NCBI RefSeq assembly: GCF_017976235.1
Contig: NZ_JACVHC010000001.1
Span: forward strand, 1 to 64,000
Direction: 5' to 3'
DNA length: 64,000 bases
From: Pseudomonas anatoliensis
Lineage (GTDB): Bacteria; Pseudomonadota; Gammaproteobacteria; Pseudomonadales; Pseudomonadaceae
The notes under the pieces are model-generated. The model had not been told where the DNA came from. It saw only the letters and a list, made by a program, of their open reading frames with translations, and did not search any database. Positions 39,092 to 48,566 of the stretch are shown here, piece by piece. Made by a program: the position numbers and the translations under genes. Every line of letters begins with the position of its first letter. Within the stretch, counting starts at the first letter, position 1.

Positions 39092-39460
39092 GGAAGGTTG
39101 AGCTCCAGGCGTTGCGACAAAGTCGGTAATTGTAGCGGCGTCCGATGCTGCCTGTCAGTTGCAGACTGTGTCTATCTTCGATGTTTGGGTGAAATGTAGT
39201 GGTAACCATAAAAACCAGCACTTTTTTAGCGGTTATGTAGTGCCGAAACCGCGTGGTGTTTCGGAGGGTTACAGACATCGTCTAACAGTCGTCGAAAAAT
39301 TGACTGTGCTGGAGGCCGCGTATTTACTGGGCTGGAGAAGGGCGTAATTTTTTTGAACGGAAATTTGTTAGCGTTTGCGCGACAAGCGCGCATTGCTACA
39401 AGAGGTTCTGAGCGGCATAATGTAGCCCCTTTTTTCTGCCCCTACATGTGGAAGGTTACC
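39092..39460. other. 369-bp divergent promoter region between mfd and gap
   Basis: It is AT-richer than its surroundings and holds no gene I can support; short open frames in it have no ribosome-binding site. A candidate sigma70 promoter for the GAPDH gene is listed separately. Confidence 0.6.
39393..39421 (+). promoter_or_regulatory. Candidate sigma70 promoter of gap
   Basis: TTGCTA (39393-39398), 17 nt, CATAAT (39416-39421). The spacing is ideal; the -10 matches 5 of 6 and the -35 matches 4 of 6 consensus bases. The start codon lies about 40 nt downstream. Confidence 0.45.
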
Positions 39461-40909
39461 GTGACTCAGAAGCCCGACCAGTGTCTTGGTGAATGGATCG
39501 ACCGTGAAGCACTCGCAGAAGCGATGATCCCGCTTATCGGTCAGCTCTACCGCAATAACAACGTGGTGAGCTCGATCTATGGCCGCAGCCTGATCAACCA
39601 GTCTGTCATCGCGATTCTCAAAGCTCACCGCTTTGCGCGCCACCGTTCTTCCGACGACAGCGAACTCTCCGTCCACGAAACATTCCCCCTGCTCAAAACC
39701 ATGAGCGAGCTCAAGCTCGGCGCGGCTTCAGTAGACCTGGGCAAGTTGGCGTTCAAATTCCGCAACGAAGGCAATGGCCGCAGCGCCGAGCAGTTCGTTC
39801 GTGAAGAAATGGCTGATGTGGTTGGCCAGCAAAACGCCTCGGCCCGCAAAGGCACTGACGTTGTGCTGTACGGCTTCGGTCGTATCGGCCGTCTGCTGGC
39901 GCGCATCCTGATCGAAAAAACCGGTGGTGGCGACGGTCTGCGTCTGCGTGCCATCGTCGTGCGTAAAGGCGCCGACAACGACCTGACCAAACGCGCCAGC
40001 CTGCTGCGTCGCGATTCGGTCCATGGTTCGTTCAACGGCACCATCACCATTGACGAAGAAAACAACACCATCACCGCCAACGGTAACCTGATCCAGGTGA
40101 TCTACGCGAAGAACCCGACTGAGGTGGATTACACCCAGTACGGCATCAAAGACGCGCTGCTGGTGGACAACACTGGTGTATGGCGTGACGCTGATGGCCT
40201 GGGTCAACACCTTGCGTGCCCGGGTATCGACCGCGTTGTTCTGACCGCGCCGGGTAAAGGCAAGCTGAAGAACATCGTTCACGGCATCAACCACGGTGAA
40301 ATCACCGCTGAAGACAAGATCGTGTCCGCCGCTTCCTGCACCACCAACGCCATCGTGCCGGTGCTGAAAGCTGTGAATGACAAGTTCGGCATCATCAATG
40401 GTCACGTCGAAACCGTTCACTCGTACACCAACGACCAGAACCTGATCGACAACTTCCACAAGGGCGATCGCCGTGGCCGTAGCGCCGCGCTGAACATGGT
40501 TATCACCGAGACCGGTGCTGCCACCGCTGCTGCCAAGGCCCTGCCTGAACTGGCCGGCAAGCTGACCGGTAACGCGATCCGTGTGCCAACGCCGAACGTG
40601 TCGATGGCCATTCTCAACCTCAACCTTGAGAAAGCCGCCACCCGTGAAGAGATGAACGAGTACCTGCGCTACATGGCGCTGCACTCCGATCTGCATAAGC
40701 AAATCGACTTCGTCAATTCGCAGGAAGTGGTTTCGACCGACTTCGTTGGCTCGCGCCACGCCGGTGTGGTCGACGCTGAAGCGACCATCGTTCAGGACAA
40801 CCGCGTTGTTCTGTACGTCTGGTACGACAACGAGTTCGGTTATAGCTGCCAGGTGGTTCGCGTGATGGAAGACATGGCCGGTGTAAACCCGCCAGCGTTC
40901 CCGCGCTAA
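39461..40909 (+). CDS. gap: Glyceraldehyde-3-phosphate dehydrogenase, long form
   Basis: 482-aa GAPDH. The NAD(P)-binding Rossmann motif (VVLYGFGRIGRLLARI) begins only at residue 134, so the protein has a 133-residue N-terminal extension absent from ordinary 330-aa GAPDHs. The catalytic Cys is C293 (SAASCTTNAIVP), with the substrate segment HSYTNDQNLID and C-terminal WYDNEFGYS intact. GTG at 39461 has GGAAGG 5 nt upstream and gives the N terminus MTQKPDQCLGEW; an ATG at 39446 overlaps that site. It is probably the second, non-glycolytic-cluster GAPDH of Pseudomonas (I recall PA3001), likely used in gluconeogenesis. A strong terminator follows. Confidence 0.93.
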   Translation: MTQKPDQCLGEWIDREALAEAMIPLIGQLYRNNNVVSSIYGRSLINQSVIAILKAHRFARHRSSDDSELSVHETFPLLKTMSELKLGAASVDLGKLAFKFRNEGNGRSAEQFVREEMADVVGQQNASARKGTDVVLYGFGRIGRLLARILIEKTGGGDGLRLRAIVVRKGADNDLTKRASLLRRDSVHGSFNGTITIDEENNTITANGNLIQVIYAKNPTEVDYTQYGIKDALLVDNTGVWRDADGLGQHLACPGIDRVVLTAPGKGKLKNIVHGINHGEITAEDKIVSAASCTTNAIVPVLKAVNDKFGIINGHVETVHSYTNDQNLIDNFHKGDRRGRSAALNMVITETGAATAAAKALPELAGKLTGNAIRVPTPNVSMAILNLNLEKAATREEMNEYLRYMALHSDLHKQIDFVNSQEVVSTDFVGSRHAGVVDAEATIVQDNRVVLYVWYDNEFGYSCQVVRVMEDMAGVNPPAFPR

Positions 40910-40925
40910 GCCTTAGCTGCACATG

Positions 40926-40960
40926 AAAACGCCCCGACTTGTGTCGGGGCGTTTTTGTTT
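40926..40960 (+). terminator. gap terminator
   Basis: AAAACGCCCCGAC-TTGT-GTCGGGGCGTTTTTGTTT: a 9-bp GC stem and T-tract. Confidence 0.93.
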
Positions 40961-40966
40961 GGGGAA

Positions 40967-41049
40967 GATCAAAAGATCGCAGCCTGCGGCAGCTCCTACA
41001 GGAGATCGCATTTGATTTCTGTAGGAGCTGCCGCAGGCTGCGATCTTTG
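40967..41049. repeat. REP pair (GTAGGAGCTGCC family), opposite arrangement
   Basis: GATCAAAAGATCGCAGCC..CTCCTACA comes first and TGTAGGAGCTGCC..GATCTTTG second. The element tails therefore face outward and the GTAGGAG heads face each other, the reverse of most pairs in this window. Confidence 0.9.
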
Positions 41050-41060
41050 CTTTATGCCCT

Positions 41061-41083
41061 CATCGCTGGCTTGCCAGCGATGG
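41061..41083. repeat. Single REP (GCTGGCTTGCCAGCGAT family)
   Basis: CATCGCTGGCTTGCCAGCGATG is a perfect palindrome-like single copy 10 bp before the end of the MFS gene. Confidence 0.8.
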
Positions 41084-41090
41084 CGTCCTG

Positions 41091-42389
41091 TCAGGCTCCG
41101 CCGACCACAGCCGCTTGCGCAGTACGCAGCTCATGCCTGTTGCCACGAAACAGCACCAGCGTCGCAATCAACCCAAGTGCAGCCGCACCCGTGAGCCAGA
41201 GCCCCGGCGCAGCTTTGTTACCCAGCACATGAATCAAATAAGTACACGCAGCTGGCGTAAAACCACCGAACGTTGCCGTCGCCAGGCTGTAGGCCAGCGA
41301 GAATCCTGTCGTACGCACTTCCACCGGCATGATCTCCGTGAGCGCCACCACCATCGCACCGTTATAAGAGCCATACAGGAACGACAACCACAGTTCGACG
41401 ATGAGCAGATGGCTGAAACTCGGATTGGCCACCAGCCACGACAGCGCCGGATAAGCCGTCAGAATCGCCAGAATTGTCGCCGCGAGCAGTAGGGGTTTAC
41501 GTCCGATCTTGTCGGACACCGCACCCATTACCGGCAACCAGAAGAAGTTCGACAGGCCGATACAGACCGTCACCAGCAAGGCGTCCAGATCCGACAGATG
41601 CAGTTCGGATTTGCCGAAAGTCGGGGTGTAGGCGGTGATCAGGTAGAACGACACGGTGGTCATCACAACCAGCGCCATGCCGGCGATGACAATGCCAAAG
41701 TTCTGACCGATCGAACGGACGATTTCGCGCAGGGTAGGGCGATGTTTACGCGCCTGGAATTCCGGGGTTTCCTCCAGCGAACGACGGATGACGAAGATCA
41801 CCGGTACGATCATGCAGCCGATCAGAAACGGCACGCGCCAGCCCCATTCTCCCATCTCCTCCGGGCTCAGCCAGTGATTGAGACCGACACCGAGCAGGCC
41901 GGCGAATACCACGGCAGCCTGCTGGCTGGCAGATTGCCAACTGACGAAAAAGCCCTTGCGGCCGGGGGTGGAGATTTCGGCCAGGTAGACCGACACGCCG
42001 CCCAATTCGACGCCAGCGGAGAAACCCTGCAACAGGCGACCAAACAGCACCAGCAACGGTGCTGCCACGCCAAGCGTTGCATAGCCGGGGACGCAGGCGA
42101 TCAGCACGGTGCCGGCGGCCATCATTGCCAAGGTAATGATCAGGCCTTTGCGCCGGCCATGACGGTCGATGTAAGCGCCGAGGAAAATCGCCCCCAATGG
42201 ACGCATCAGGAAGCCGGCGCCGAACGTGGCCAGCGACAGCATCAGGGATGCGAAGGCGCTGTCGGCCGGGAAGAAGGTTTTGGCGATGGCCGTGGCGTAG
42301 AAGCCGTAGACCATGAAGTCGAACATTTCGAGGAAATTGCCGCTGACAACGCGAAAAATCGCTTTGCCGTTGCCCGTGGTCGAGGACAT
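41091..42389 (-). CDS. MFS transporter, metabolite:H+ symporter family
   Basis: 432-aa inner-membrane carrier with about 12 TM helices. The cytoplasmic loop after TM2 carries [13 protein letters not shown] (MFS motif A) and a second copy [13 protein letters not shown] follows TM8. The opening [17 protein letters not shown].. and the [10 protein letters not shown] loop are typical of the metabolite:H+ symporter branch (citrate, tricarballylate, proline/betaine or alpha-ketoglutarate carriers); a tricarboxylate substrate is the best guess. It is a lone gene, divergent from apbE. Confidence 0.85.
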   Translation of the reverse strand: MSSTTGNGKAIFRVVSGNFLEMFDFMVYGFYATAIAKTFFPADSAFASLMLSLATFGAGFLMRPLGAIFLGAYIDRHGRRKGLIITLAMMAAGTVLIACVPGYATLGVAAPLLVLFGRLLQGFSAGVELGGVSVYLAEISTPGRKGFFVSWQSASQQAAVVFAGLLGVGLNHWLSPEEMGEWGWRVPFLIGCMIVPVIFVIRRSLEETPEFQARKHRPTLREIVRSIGQNFGIVIAGMALVVMTTVSFYLITAYTPTFGKSELHLSDLDALLVTVCIGLSNFFWLPVMGAVSDKIGRKPLLLAATILAILTAYPALSWLVANPSFSHLLIVELWLSFLYGSYNGAMVVALTEIMPVEVRTTGFSLAYSLATATFGGFTPAACTYLIHVLGNKAAPGLWLTGAAALGLIATLVLFRGNRHELRTAQAAVVGGA

Positions 42390-42496
42390 TTGCAGATACT
42401 CACTATTGAATTTGTATGAAGGCGTTGCATCCGTTTCGGAGCGATCGCGCTCTGTAGCCCATAATGGCCGCCGTGGTTTTGCAGGGAGATGAAGAT

Positions 42497-43510
42497 TTGT
42501 TAACTGGACGGTGCAGAGGGCTTGTGGTGCTGGTCGCTGTTTTGTCCGGCTGCGGCAACGGCGACAGCCTTGAAAACTTTGGCGGCGCGACCATGGGCAG
42601 CACGTATTCGATCAAGTACGTGCGCCATGCAGGTCAGGCGGATGCCACGCGATTGCGCAGCGAAGTGGAGGGCATCCTCGGTGAAATCGAGCGGCAAATG
42701 TCCACGTATCGCAGTGACTCGGACATCGAACGCTTCAACGCATTGCCCGCCAATACGTGTCAGAGAATGCCCGCGCCTATCCTCGAATTGGTCCGCGTGG
42801 GCGAACAGCTGTCAGAGCAAAGCGAAGGTTCCTACGACCTGACCGTGGAGCCGCTGCTGAATCTTTGGGGTTTCGGCCCGCAAGGTCGCGAAGAAAAGGT
42901 CCCGGGCGCCGCTGCGTTGGCTGAGGTGTTGCGCAGGGTCGGTCACCAGCATCTGCGCATCGATGGCGAGCAGTTGTGCAAGGACGCCGCCGTCGAAGTC
43001 GACTTCAACAGCATCGCCGCCGGTTATGCCGTCGACACGATTGCCACCCGGCTCGAGGCCATGGGCATCGACGATTACCTCGTTGAAGCCACAGGCGAAC
43101 TGAAGGCCAAGGGCAAAAAACTCGACGGTTCGCCATGGCGCATCGCGTTGGAAGCGCCTCGCGATGATCAGCAGGTCGCCGAGCGCATCATTAATGTCGA
43201 CGGCTACGGCGTTTCCACTTCGGGTGACTACCGCAACTATTTCCTGCAGGACGGTCGGCGTTATTCCCACACCTTCGATGCACGCAGTGGCGCGCCCGTC
43301 CTACACGACCTGGCGTCGGTCACGGTCATTCATCCTTCAGCGTTGATGGCCGATGGACTATCGACGCTGTTGCTGATTCTCGGGCCTGAAAGGGCGTGGG
43401 CCTATGCCGAAAAACATGACATTGGTGCATTCTTTGTCATTCGTGCCGATACAGGTTTTGTCATCCGCACCAGCAAGGCTTTCGATCGACTCGCTGGCGC
43501 AAAAAATTGA
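42497..43510 (+). CDS. apbE: FAD:protein FMN transferase (lipoprotein)
   Basis: Periplasmic flavin transferase that attaches FMN covalently to Thr of target proteins such as NqrB, NqrC or RnfG. A TTG at 42497, 8 nt after GGGAG, gives a 337-aa protein with a lipoprotein signal ending in the lipobox LSGC; the ATG at 42464 would place that ribosome-binding site inside the gene. ApbE markers are [50 protein letters not shown], and [12 protein letters not shown] (metal/FAD site). In P. aeruginosa this gene sits with nqrABCDEF; no nqr gene is present here. Confidence 0.88.
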   Translation: MLTGRCRGLVVLVAVLSGCGNGDSLENFGGATMGSTYSIKYVRHAGQADATRLRSEVEGILGEIERQMSTYRSDSDIERFNALPANTCQRMPAPILELVRVGEQLSEQSEGSYDLTVEPLLNLWGFGPQGREEKVPGAAALAEVLRRVGHQHLRIDGEQLCKDAAVEVDFNSIAAGYAVDTIATRLEAMGIDDYLVEATGELKAKGKKLDGSPWRIALEAPRDDQQVAERIINVDGYGVSTSGDYRNYFLQDGRRYSHTFDARSGAPVLHDLASVTVIHPSALMADGLSTLLLILGPERAWAYAEKHDIGAFFVIRADTGFVIRTSKAFDRLAGAKN

Positions 43511-43711
43511 CTGAGAGCAATACGAAAGCTGGCGTTGTAGTGCAGGCAAAAGTAGCCTACGACGCGACCAAGGGTTAATGTGCGCGGCGTTGACGCTTCT
43601 ATAGACTGTGTCCGGGTTCTTTACTGACCCCCAATTGTTCCTTCACGCCGCCGTTCGGCGTGATTTAGCCGCCGGTGCTGCTGGCACTGCGGCCTGTTCT
43701 GAGGAGTATGC

Positions 43712-45106
43712 ATGGCTGTCTACAACTACGACGTGGTGGTGCTGGGTTCCGGCCCGGCGGGAGAAGGCGCGGCAATGAACGCCGCCAAAGCAGGGCGCAA
43801 GGTCGCGATGGTCGACAGCCGTCGCCAGGTCGGCGGCAACTGCACCCACCTCGGCACCATCCCGTCCAAGGCACTGCGTCACTCGGTGCGGCAGATCATG
43901 CAGTTCAACACCAACCCTATGTTCCGGGCCATCGGCGAGCCGCGCTGGTTCTCCTTCCCGGACGTGTTGAAAAGCGCCGAGAAAGTCATTTCCAAACAAG
44001 TAGCCTCGCGTACTGGCTACTACGCCCGTAACCGTGTCGACGTGTTCTTCGGCACCGGCAGCTTCGCCGACGAGCAAACCATCGAAGTGGTCTGCGCCAA
44101 TGGCGTGGTCGAGAAACTGGTGGCCAAGCACATCATCATCGCTACCGGTTCGCGCCCGTATCGCCCGGCGGACATCGATTTCCACCACCCGCGTATCTAC
44201 GATAGCGACACCATCCTCAGCCTCGGCCACACCCCGCGCAAACTGATCGTTTACGGCGCCGGCGTGATCGGTTGCGAATACGCGTCGATCTTCAGTGGTC
44301 TGGGCGTGCTGGTTGAACTGGTGGATAACCGCGGTCAGTTGCTGAGCTTCCTCGACTCGGAAATCTCCCAGGCGTTGAGCTACCACTTCAGCAACAACAA
44401 CATCACCGTGCGCCACAACGAAGATTACGATCGCGTTGAAGGCGTCGACAACGGCGTGATCCTGCATCTGAAGTCCGGCAAGAAGATCAAGGCCGATGCC
44501 TTGCTCTGGTGCAACGGTCGTACCGGCAACACTGATCAGTTGGGTCTGGAAAACATCGGCGTCAAGGTCAACAGCCGTGGCCAGATCGAAGTCGATGAGG
44601 CTTACCGCACCTGCGTGCCGAACATCTATGGCGCGGGCGACGTGATCGGCTGGCCGAGCCTGGCCAGTGCTGCTCACGACCAGGGCCGTTCGGCCGCTGG
44701 CAGCATTGTTGATAACAATAGCTGGCGCTTCGTCAACGACGTGCCGACCGGCATCTACACCATTCCGGAGATCAGCTCGATCGGCAAGAACGAGCAGGAG
44801 CTGACTCAGGCCAAAGTGCCATACGAAGTCGGCAAGGCATTCTTCAAGAGCATGGCGCGAGCGCAGATTGCCGGCGAACCGCAAGGCATGCTGAAGATCC
44901 TGTTCCACCGTGAAACCCTGGAAGTGCTGGGCGTTCACTGCTTCGGTTATCAGGCGTCGGAGATCGTTCACATCGGTCAGGCGATCATGAGCCAGCCGGG
45001 CGAGCTGAACACGCTGAAGTACTTCGTCAACACTACGTTCAACTACCCGACCATGGCTGAAGCCTATCGGGTAGCGGCGTACGACGGCCTCAACCGGCTT
45101 TTTTGA
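43712..45106 (+). CDS. sthA: Soluble pyridine nucleotide transhydrogenase
   Basis: 464-aa FAD flavoprotein that moves reducing equivalents between NADPH and NAD+ in the cytoplasm, mainly draining excess NADPH. The FAD motif [13 protein letters not shown] is at residue 9 and the NAD(P) motif [15 protein letters not shown] near residue 178. It belongs to the lipoamide dehydrogenase fold but has [12 protein letters not shown], with Thr in place of the second redox Cys; that change is characteristic of this enzyme, not a defect. The C-terminal dimerization domain is complete. A lone gene, convergent with the phosphodiesterase gene. Confidence 0.96.
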   Translation: MAVYNYDVVVLGSGPAGEGAAMNAAKAGRKVAMVDSRRQVGGNCTHLGTIPSKALRHSVRQIMQFNTNPMFRAIGEPRWFSFPDVLKSAEKVISKQVASRTGYYARNRVDVFFGTGSFADEQTIEVVCANGVVEKLVAKHIIIATGSRPYRPADIDFHHPRIYDSDTILSLGHTPRKLIVYGAGVIGCEYASIFSGLGVLVELVDNRGQLLSFLDSEISQALSYHFSNNNITVRHNEDYDRVEGVDNGVILHLKSGKKIKADALLWCNGRTGNTDQLGLENIGVKVNSRGQIEVDEAYRTCVPNIYGAGDVIGWPSLASAAHDQGRSAAGSIVDNNSWRFVNDVPTGIYTIPEISSIGKNEQELTQAKVPYEVGKAFFKSMARAQIAGEPQGMLKILFHRETLEVLGVHCFGYQASEIVHIGQAIMSQPGELNTLKYFVNTTFNYPTMAEAYRVAAYDGLNRLF

Positions 45107-45148
45107 CGGGCTCCGGCCGGTGGCCTGAGCCGGCCGGGGAGACCGATT

Positions 45149-45871
45149 TCAGCAATTCTCGAGGGTGGCAGTGGCCAAACCGGGAAAGTCTGTAATCAGG
45201 CTGTCAACGCCGAAGTCGGCGAGTCTGCGCATCAGCGCAGGCTCGTTGACGGTCCACACCGACACATGCAGGCCCTGACGCTGGGCTTTTTGCAGGCGCT
45301 CAGGCGTACACAGCGTCCAGTTCAACGCCAGAATCTCGCAGCCGTAGCTTTGCGCGACCTTCAACGGGTCGAGCCAGGCATACTCGGCGACCAGACCGCG
45401 CGACACGTCCGGCACCAGATCCAGCGCCGCCTTCAACACTTCCCGCGAGCTCGAGGTGATGGTCACCTTGTCGAGCAAGCCGTGGCGTTGCGCCATTTCC
45501 CGAATTGCCAACACGGTGGTGGCAGCGCGAGTGCGTGAAGCGCTTTTGACTTCAAGCTGCCAGTGCTCGAAATCGCACTTCTCGAACAACTCTTCCAGCG
45601 TCGGAATCGGGCACGGCTTGATCCAGCCCGGGCCACCCTTGCGCGCGTCAAACGTCACCAGATCGGCGGCAGTCTGCTCGACGACCTTGCCGCGACGGTC
45701 GGTGGTGCGCTTGAGGGTCGGGTCGTGGATGACCATCAGCTCGCCGTCCTTTGACAGGTGCAGATCCAGTTCGCAGCGGCGCACGCCGTGCTTGAGACAT
45801 TCCTGAAAACTGGTCAGGGTGTTTTCCGGTGCTTCGCCCTTGGCGCCGCGGTGGCCGTAGATGAGGGTCAC
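45149..45871 (-). CDS. Glycerophosphodiester phosphodiesterase
   Basis: 240-aa enzyme of the GDPD family that hydrolyses glycerophosphodiesters to glycerol-3-phosphate and an alcohol. The motif HRGAKGEAPENTLTSF and the metal site ELDLHLSKDGELMVIHD are intact, with later LEVKS and VWTVNE segments. No signal peptide is present, so it resembles the cytoplasmic UgpQ type more than periplasmic GlpQ. It lies 14 nt after the PilZ gene on the same strand, suggesting an operon. Confidence 0.92.
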   Translation of the reverse strand: MTLIYGHRGAKGEAPENTLTSFQECLKHGVRRCELDLHLSKDGELMVIHDPTLKRTTDRRGKVVEQTAADLVTFDARKGGPGWIKPCPIPTLEELFEKCDFEHWQLEVKSASRTRAATTVLAIREMAQRHGLLDKVTITSSSREVLKAALDLVPDVSRGLVAEYAWLDPLKVAQSYGCEILALNWTLCTPERLQKAQRQGLHVSVWTVNEPALMRRLADFGVDSLITDFPGLATATLENC

Positions 45872-45885
45872 GGTTCTTCCTTAAT

Positions 45886-46467
45886 TTAAATGCCTGATTC
45901 GTTTTGTTCGCGGGCCAGACGACGTTCCTGGGCCTGCTTCTGCAATATGTAGCGGGCAAGCAACTGGCGCTGGGCATCGGTCAAGTGTTCGAACTCGGTG
46001 CCGACGTCATAACCCTCACCCTTGCGGTCGCAATGGGTGACGCGGGCACGCAGCAACAGGCCGAGCGCCTGGGGCATCAGCACCAGCTTGATCGACAGGT
46101 GTGCCCCCGTGGCGATGGGCGTCGGGTGCTGGAAGTCGATGCCGCCCTCGGAAATGATCACCGGTTGCGGCTCGCCGATCTGGCCGAGCACGGTGAGGGC
46201 GACCACCTGGCTGAGCAAGTCGATGCGCTTGTTCTGGGATTTCAGGAACGCGGCGATGGCCCGATCGCGTTCGCTGATCTGGCGCAACAGGTGCTGCGAC
46301 TCGAATTCGCTCAGGTGCAGTTCGCTGAGCAGGTTGAATAGAGGGGAAGCATCCTGCAACACTTCCTGGCCTGCGGCTTCGGGAGCGGACAGGGGCCGAA
46401 TTTCCAGTGCGATCGTGTCCTCGATACGGTAGTATTCGCGGCGATCTTCTTCATCTAATGTCGACAT
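45886..46467 (-). CDS. PilZ domain protein
   Basis: 193-aa cytoplasmic protein. The N terminus has an RxxxR-type motif (REYYR, residues 10-14) and the C-terminal half has a PilZ-like beta-barrel. The second c-di-GMP motif, D/NxSxxG, is replaced by IISEGG, so ligand binding is doubtful. The middle is helical (LLNLLSELHLSEFESQHLLRQ..). It is the first gene of a pair with the phosphodiesterase and is divergent from lolC. Confidence 0.8.
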   Translation of the reverse strand: MSTLDEEDRREYYRIEDTIALEIRPLSAPEAAGQEVLQDASPLFNLLSELHLSEFESQHLLRQISERDRAIAAFLKSQNKRIDLLSQVVALTVLGQIGEPQPVIISEGGIDFQHPTPIATGAHLSIKLVLMPQALGLLLRARVTHCDRKGEGYDVGTEFEHLTDAQRQLLARYILQKQAQERRLAREQNESGI

Positions 46468-46561
46468 GGCGAACCCATGGTAGCGGCGGTGGTCTGAGTG
46501 TAAAGCTGGTTATCGACCCCCGCCACAAGGACGTTCCTTTTCCCTCCGAACAAGCCCCGAC

Positions 46562-47812
46562 ATGTTCAGACCTCTCTTCGTATTTATCGGCACGCGTTAT
46601 ACCCGTGCAAAGCGTCGCAATCATTTTGTGTCATTCATTTCCCTGACTTCGATGATCGGGCTCGCCCTTGGCGTAGTCGTGATGATCGTGGTGCTCTCGG
46701 TGATGAATGGCTTCGATCATGAGATGCGCACCCGCGTGCTGGGCATGGTGCCCCACGCGACCATTGAATCCACTGATCCGATCAACGATTGGCAAAGCCT
46801 GGCCACCAAGGTCAAGCAGAACCCGCAGGTGGCCGCCGTCGCGCCGTTCACCCAGATGCAGGGCCTGCTGACCAATAACGGTCAGGTCTCCAAGGTGTTG
46901 CTCAACGCCATTGACCCTGCGCTTGAACGCAATGTGTCGATCATCGACAACTTCATGAAGCAGGGCAAACTCGACGACCTGACGCCGGGCAGCTTCGGCA
47001 TCGTCATCGGCGACAAGGCCGCGACCAAGCTCGGCGTGGGTCTGGGTGACAAGGTCACCTTCGTCGCCCCGGAGGTCAGCGTGACCCCGGCCGGTATGTT
47101 TCCGCGCATGAAGCGCTTCACCGTGGTCGGCATTTTCCATGTCGGCGCCGGCGAGCTCGACGGTTATCTGGGCGTCACCAATCTGCAGGATCTGGCGAAA
47201 ATGCATCGCTGGAAGCCTGATCAGGTGCAGGGCCTGCGTCTGAAGTTCGACGACTTGTTTCAGGCACCGCGTGAGGCATGGAACATCGCCCAGCAACTTG
47301 GCGAAGACCGTTTCTACGCCCGTGACTGGACCCGCACACACGGCAATCTGTATCAGGCGATCCGCATGGAAAAAGCCATGATCGGTCTGCTGTTGCTGCT
47401 GATCGTTGCGGTGGCCGCGTTCAACATCATTTCCACGCTGGTGATGGTGGTGAACGACAAGAAGGGCGACATCGCCATTCTGCGCACCCTCGGCGCCACG
47501 CCGGGGACGATCATGCGCACATTCATGGTGCAAGGCACGGTCATTGGCGTGGTCGGCACAGCGATCGGCGCGGTGCTCGGGATTCTCGCCGCGCTCAACG
47601 TCAGCGCTGCGATCTCGGCCCTCGAAGGGCTGCTCGGGCACAAGTTCCTTAATGCTGACGTGTATTTCATTGATTATCTTCCGTCGCAGGTGCAGAGCCA
47701 GGACGTGGTCATGGTCTGCGCCGCTGCATTGGTTTTGAGTTTCCTCGCCACCCTGTATCCCGCCTGGCGTGCCGCGCGCACCCAGCCGGCGGAGGCGCTA
47801 CGTTATGAGTGA
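46562..47812 (+). CDS. lolC: Lipoprotein-releasing system permease LolC
   Basis: 416-aa inner-membrane subunit of LolCDE, which extracts outer-membrane lipoproteins and hands them to LolA. TM1 is near residues 23-48 ([26 protein letters not shown]); a long periplasmic domain follows; three more TM helices occupy the C-terminal third ([17 protein letters not shown].., [39 protein letters not shown]). First gene of the operon; its stop overlaps the lolD start. Confidence 0.95.
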   Translation: MFRPLFVFIGTRYTRAKRRNHFVSFISLTSMIGLALGVVVMIVVLSVMNGFDHEMRTRVLGMVPHATIESTDPINDWQSLATKVKQNPQVAAVAPFTQMQGLLTNNGQVSKVLLNAIDPALERNVSIIDNFMKQGKLDDLTPGSFGIVIGDKAATKLGVGLGDKVTFVAPEVSVTPAGMFPRMKRFTVVGIFHVGAGELDGYLGVTNLQDLAKMHRWKPDQVQGLRLKFDDLFQAPREAWNIAQQLGEDRFYARDWTRTHGNLYQAIRMEKAMIGLLLLLIVAVAAFNIISTLVMVVNDKKGDIAILRTLGATPGTIMRTFMVQGTVIGVVGTAIGAVLGILAALNVSAAISALEGLLGHKFLNADVYFIDYLPSQVQSQDVVMVCAAALVLSFLATLYPAWRAARTQPAEALRYE

Positions 47813-48503
47813 GTCGGGCATGAGTGAAAAAGCAATCTTGAGCTGCCGCAACCTGGGCAAATCCTACGAGGAAGGCCCGGAATCGGTAGAAGTGCTGGCC
47901 GGTCTGCAACTGGAGTTGAACCCGGGCGAGCGTGTGGCGATTGTCGGCACCTCGGGCTCGGGCAAAAGTACTTTGCTCAACCTGCTGGGCGGCCTCGACA
48001 CGCCAACAAAGGGCAGTGTCTGGCTCGATGGCGAAGAATTGTCGGCGCTGAGCGAGAAGAAACGCGGTCTGCTGCGTAACCGTTCGCTGGGCTTCGTCTA
48101 CCAGTTCCACCACTTGCTGCCGGAATTCACCGCACTGGAAAACGTCTGCATGCCGCTGCTCATCGGCAAGACGTCGATCCCTGAGGCGCGTCAGCGTGCC
48201 ACTGCGTTGCTGGAGCGAGTGGGGCTGGGCCATCGCCTGGAACACAAACCCTCCGAGCTGTCCGGCGGTGAACGCCAGCGTGTGGCAATTGCCCGGGCAC
48301 TGGTGAACAAGCCGGGGCTGGTAATGCTCGATGAGCCGACCGGCAACCTCGACTCCCACACCGCCCAGGGCATTCAGGATTTGATGCTGGAACTCAGCAC
48401 CTCGATGCGCACGGCGTTCCTGGTGGTGACTCACGACATGAACCTGGCTCGCCAGATGGATCGCGTTCTGCATTTGCAAAATGGCTGCCTGACGCCCATC
48501 TGA
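47805..48503 (+). CDS. lolD: Lipoprotein-releasing system ATPase LolD
   Basis: 232-aa ABC ATPase that powers lipoprotein release. Walker [10 protein letters not shown] near residue 47, signature LSGGERQR, Walker [12 protein letters not shown] and the switch His in VVTHD are all present, with the Lol-specific segment [16 protein letters not shown]. The start at 47805 has GGAGG 9 nt upstream and overlaps lolC by 8 nt; a second Met at 47820 would give 227 aa. A terminator separates it from lolE. Confidence 0.95.
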   Translation: MSESGMSEKAILSCRNLGKSYEEGPESVEVLAGLQLELNPGERVAIVGTSGSGKSTLLNLLGGLDTPTKGSVWLDGEELSALSEKKRGLLRNRSLGFVYQFHHLLPEFTALENVCMPLLIGKTSIPEARQRATALLERVGLGHRLEHKPSELSGGERQRVAIARALVNKPGLVMLDEPTGNLDSHTAQGIQDLMLELSTSMRTAFLVVTHDMNLARQMDRVLHLQNGCLTPI

Positions 48504-48512
48504 TTGGCTGAA

Positions 48513-48550
48513 ACCCGACGTCTGAAAAGGCGTCGGGTCTTTTATTTTTA
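48513..48550 (+). terminator. Intrinsic terminator between lolD and lolE
   Basis: ACCCGACG-TCTGAAAAGG-CGTCGGGT is followed by CTTTTATTTTTAT. It is well formed and lies in a 63-nt gap inside an operon. Confidence 0.85.
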
Positions 48551-48566
48551 TACGGTGCCCCAGCGA

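Noticed and set aside
43712..45106. Loss of the second redox cysteine in the transhydrogenase as an inactivating mutation
   Set aside because: Thr at this position is normal for soluble transhydrogenases and does not indicate a defect.
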